A DNA stretch of 7,825 nt from a bacterium (GTDB lineage Bacteria > JAMCPX01), in contig DAHXOM010000239.1 in NCBI GenBank assembly GCA_027364825.1, positions 1 to 7,825 of the forward strand, read 5' to 3'. Shown here piece by piece: positions 6,183 to 7,825 of the stretch. Position 1 is the stretch's first letter. Each line of letters begins with the position of its first letter. The position numbers and the translations under genes are program-made. The notes beneath the pieces were generated by a model. That model searched no databases. It was given only the letters and a program-made list of their open reading frames with translations, and was not told the DNA's origin.

Positions 6183-6191
6183 GAGGAGGAG
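6183..6191 (+). promoter_or_regulatory. Ribosome binding site deciding the start of the outer-membrane cytochrome
   Basis: The purine run GAGGAGGAG, with GGAGG at 6185-6189, lies 7 bases before the ATG at 6197. It is much stronger than anything upstream of the later in-frame ATGs at 6242, 6254 and 6260. No convincing promoter is seen between 6110 and 6180, although a short 6-bp hairpin (6125-6148) followed by a T-run is present. Confidence 0.7.
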
Positions 6192-6196
6192 AATGT

Positions 6197-7672
6197 ATGG
6201 GAAAGGACACTTTGTTTTCGAAAATCAACTCTGAGAGGATTATGAAATCGGGAATGGGGATGCTGCAAAGATCCGGCGGGATACTGGGGTTATTAAGCCT
6301 GCTGTGGGTAGTTGCACTGGCTTTACCAAAGGATGCGCATGCAATTCCAAGCTATGCGCGTCAAACCGGGTTTGCCTGCGATATATGCCACACCGTCTAT
6401 CCGCATCTGACACCGTTCGGCAGGGATTTTAAAACACACGGGTATGTTATGGACACCGCAGAATGTGTAAAGGCAAGTGGGAATGCACAAATGTGCGGGG
6501 TGGACATTAACAGGATCCCCATGGTGTCCGCAAGGATAGTTTCCATGTGGAGCAACCAGGCAGGCGGAAACAATGGTATTGTACCAAGGGGCATTACAAC
6601 AGCAGGCCAGGGATTTATGTCCTTCCCTTCAGGGTATAATGACACTGAGACTTTTAACCTTGTAGCTGATTCGAGTATCTACTTTGGCGGCAAGATCGCC
6701 CCGAACATGGGGACGTTCCTCGAATTTACGGGCATAGACGATGAAGGCGGCAGTCTGGGCCTCGGCGCTGTTGATTTTGCAGTTACAGCACCCGATACAA
6801 CACTCGGCGGCAAATCGCTTGTTTACGGAATTCGGGGAGTTGACAGTGTGTTTACCGGGGATCCGTCAAATTCGCTCGGCATGTGGGGATTGACCTCACA
6901 GCTTATGGGTATGAGCACCCATAATACACTGTACGATCCCAACAGGGCGATGGTTGAAGGCGGGGAACTGTACGGTATGTGGGGTAATTTTAATGACGGC
7001 GGCCTCTTCGCCACCATAGGGTTTTATCACCCAACGGGTAGTCAGACCTCCGGCAGTTTTGTGCAGGGTAACATAGCAGGCAGCGGTGCACTTAATACAA
7101 GCAACGTCGATGTAGCCCCGCGTCTTGCATATTACTTCCCCGCATATAATAACATATATGCTGAGATAGGTGCATCAGGCTATTTCGGCAAAGAGGGTAT
7201 GATTGCACCAACAGCAACTACCTTCGGTAATTATAACGACAGCTACTACAACTATGCGGTGGATGCCCAGGTACAGTATATCGGGGATAAGAACCTTGCA
7301 GAGCTGTTTGCCATCTATCAGGGCCAGAACGATAACCACTTCTACGGACAGGACATGTACTCCGGCACGGATTACGGCGCGAACGGAACCAGTGTCCAGA
7401 GAAATGGGTTTGGCCTATCGGCGGACTACTATTACCAGCGGACATACGGTGTCTATGTGAAATATCTCTATCAGAGTTCCGACAAGGTAAAAGACATCAA
7501 TGTGTCCGGCGCAATCCTCGGTCTGTCATGGTATCCGGTTGAAAATGTCCAGCTTATGATCGAACAGGCACTCTACAGTACCTACAACCCCGGCCTTGCG
7601 CAGTACGGCGACACCAGCCTTGCAGCATCCGATTTCAATGTGACTTCGGTAAAACTCGAATTCCTGTTTTAA
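6197..7672 (+). CDS. Predicted outer-membrane mono-haem cytochrome / beta-barrel fusion
   Basis: This 491-residue protein has a long N-terminal export signal: a ~27-residue polar lead, a hydrophobic core at about 28-43, and DAHA before Ile50 as likely cleavage site. The mature N-terminus, IPSYARQTGFACDICHTV, carries one haem site, CDICH (61-65), followed by YPHLTPFGRDFKTHGYVMD, where H70, H81 or M85 could be the sixth ligand. From about residue 105 on the chain is rich in Gly, Asn, Ser and aromatics with alternating short strands, and ends in VKLEFLF, the C-terminal Phe typical of outer-membrane barrels. Size and plan (haem near the N-terminus, then a ~380-residue barrel) match fused cytochrome-porins such as Cyc2 of iron oxidisers, but close membership cannot be shown by eye. 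C90 and C100 may form a disulfide. The strong ribosome site favours the ATG at 6197. It likely moves electrons across the outer membrane to or from the periplasmic cytochromes. Confidence 0.8.
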   Translation: MGKDTLFSKINSERIMKSGMGMLQRSGGILGLLSLLWVVALALPKDAHAIPSYARQTGFACDICHTVYPHLTPFGRDFKTHGYVMDTAECVKASGNAQMCGVDINRIPMVSARIVSMWSNQAGGNNGIVPRGITTAGQGFMSFPSGYNDTETFNLVADSSIYFGGKIAPNMGTFLEFTGIDDEGGSLGLGAVDFAVTAPDTTLGGKSLVYGIRGVDSVFTGDPSNSLGMWGLTSQLMGMSTHNTLYDPNRAMVEGGELYGMWGNFNDGGLFATIGFYHPTGSQTSGSFVQGNIAGSGALNTSNVDVAPRLAYYFPAYNNIYAEIGASGYFGKEGMIAPTATTFGNYNDSYYNYAVDAQVQYIGDKNLAELFAIYQGQNDNHFYGQDMYSGTDYGANGTSVQRNGFGLSADYYYQRTYGVYVKYLYQSSDKVKDINVSGAILGLSWYPVENVQLMIEQALYSTYNPGLAQYGDTSLAASDFNVTSVKLEFLF

Positions 7673-7693
7673 AATAATATTTTCAGACAGTTC

Positions 7694-7729
7694 ACAGCAC
7701 CCCGGCTTCCCCGGGGTGCTGTCTTTATT
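7694..7729 (+). terminator. Intrinsic terminator of the outer-membrane cytochrome gene
   Basis: A perfect 12-bp GC-rich stem (7694-7705 with 7711-7722) closes a five-base loop, CTTCC, and is followed by the T-rich CTTTATT. It starts 21 nt after the stop codon at 7672. Confidence 0.92.
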
Positions 7730-7825
7730 GAAACGCAATTTTGACTGATCCCCTCTGGCTGAGAACCTACGGGAAAAGATTCGACTCTGTGTTCCCTACT
7801 GTTAGGATTGAAAACTAATATATAC

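Noticed and set aside
6242..6262. Later ATG starts for the outer-membrane cytochrome, giving a more usual signal peptide length
   Set aside because: These cannot be excluded, but the ribosome site before 6197 is far stronger and the reading frame is open from there.
7751..7775. CTGAGA-like phrase recalling a thiamine pyrophosphate riboswitch
   Set aside because: The other conserved parts of that riboswitch are missing and no thiamine gene follows in the window.

Overview
The window holds a compact electron-transfer locus, with every gene on the + strand. It looks like a Gram-negative bacterium living by anaerobic or chemolithotrophic respiration. The support is a Tat-targeted Rieske protein, several periplasmic c-type cytochromes, a predicted outer-membrane barrel ending in Phe, strong Shine-Dalgarno sites and moderate GC. 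Nitrospirota, Desulfobacterota-type lineages or anammox Planctomycetes would all fit. The sequence alone does not settle the phylum.

Layout: a small secreted mono-haem cytochrome c (43-414) is followed by a 121-bp gap containing a REP/MITE-like palindrome. Next comes a tight five-gene operon (536-6052): a GltD-like FAD/NAD(P) oxidoreductase with Fe-S domains; a Rieske protein overlapping it by 17 nt; a one-piece cytochrome b of the b6 + subunit IV kind; a membrane-anchored penta-haem cytochrome c; and a DoxX-like four-helix membrane protein. A 22-bp perfect inverted repeat (6065-6109) closes the operon. Then comes a 491-aa predicted outer-membrane protein with one N-terminal haem site and a beta-barrel-like body (6197-7672), followed by a clear intrinsic terminator. 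The last ~95 bases carry no gene; one CRISPR-repeat-like end lies right at the window edge.

Working together (inference): Rieske, cytochrome b and the penta-haem protein would form a Rieske/cytochrome b complex without a classical cytochrome c1 or f. The GltD-like subunit would link it, or the quinone pool, to NAD(P)H or ferredoxin on the cytoplasmic side. The outer-membrane haem-barrel protein and the small cytochrome c would extend the chain across the periplasm. Electrons could run inward (uptake plus reverse transport to NAD(P)/ferredoxin) or outward.

The most distinctive feature is in the penta-haem protein. Its C-terminal haem domain is a close, gap-free paralogue of the free cytochrome at 43-414. 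It is joined to the rest by a 42-residue linker made of exactly fourteen x-Val/Ala-Gln-type tripeptides, encoded by a 9-bp tandem repeat. In effect the complex seems to carry its own electron carrier on a leash, with a free copy of the same carrier encoded next door.
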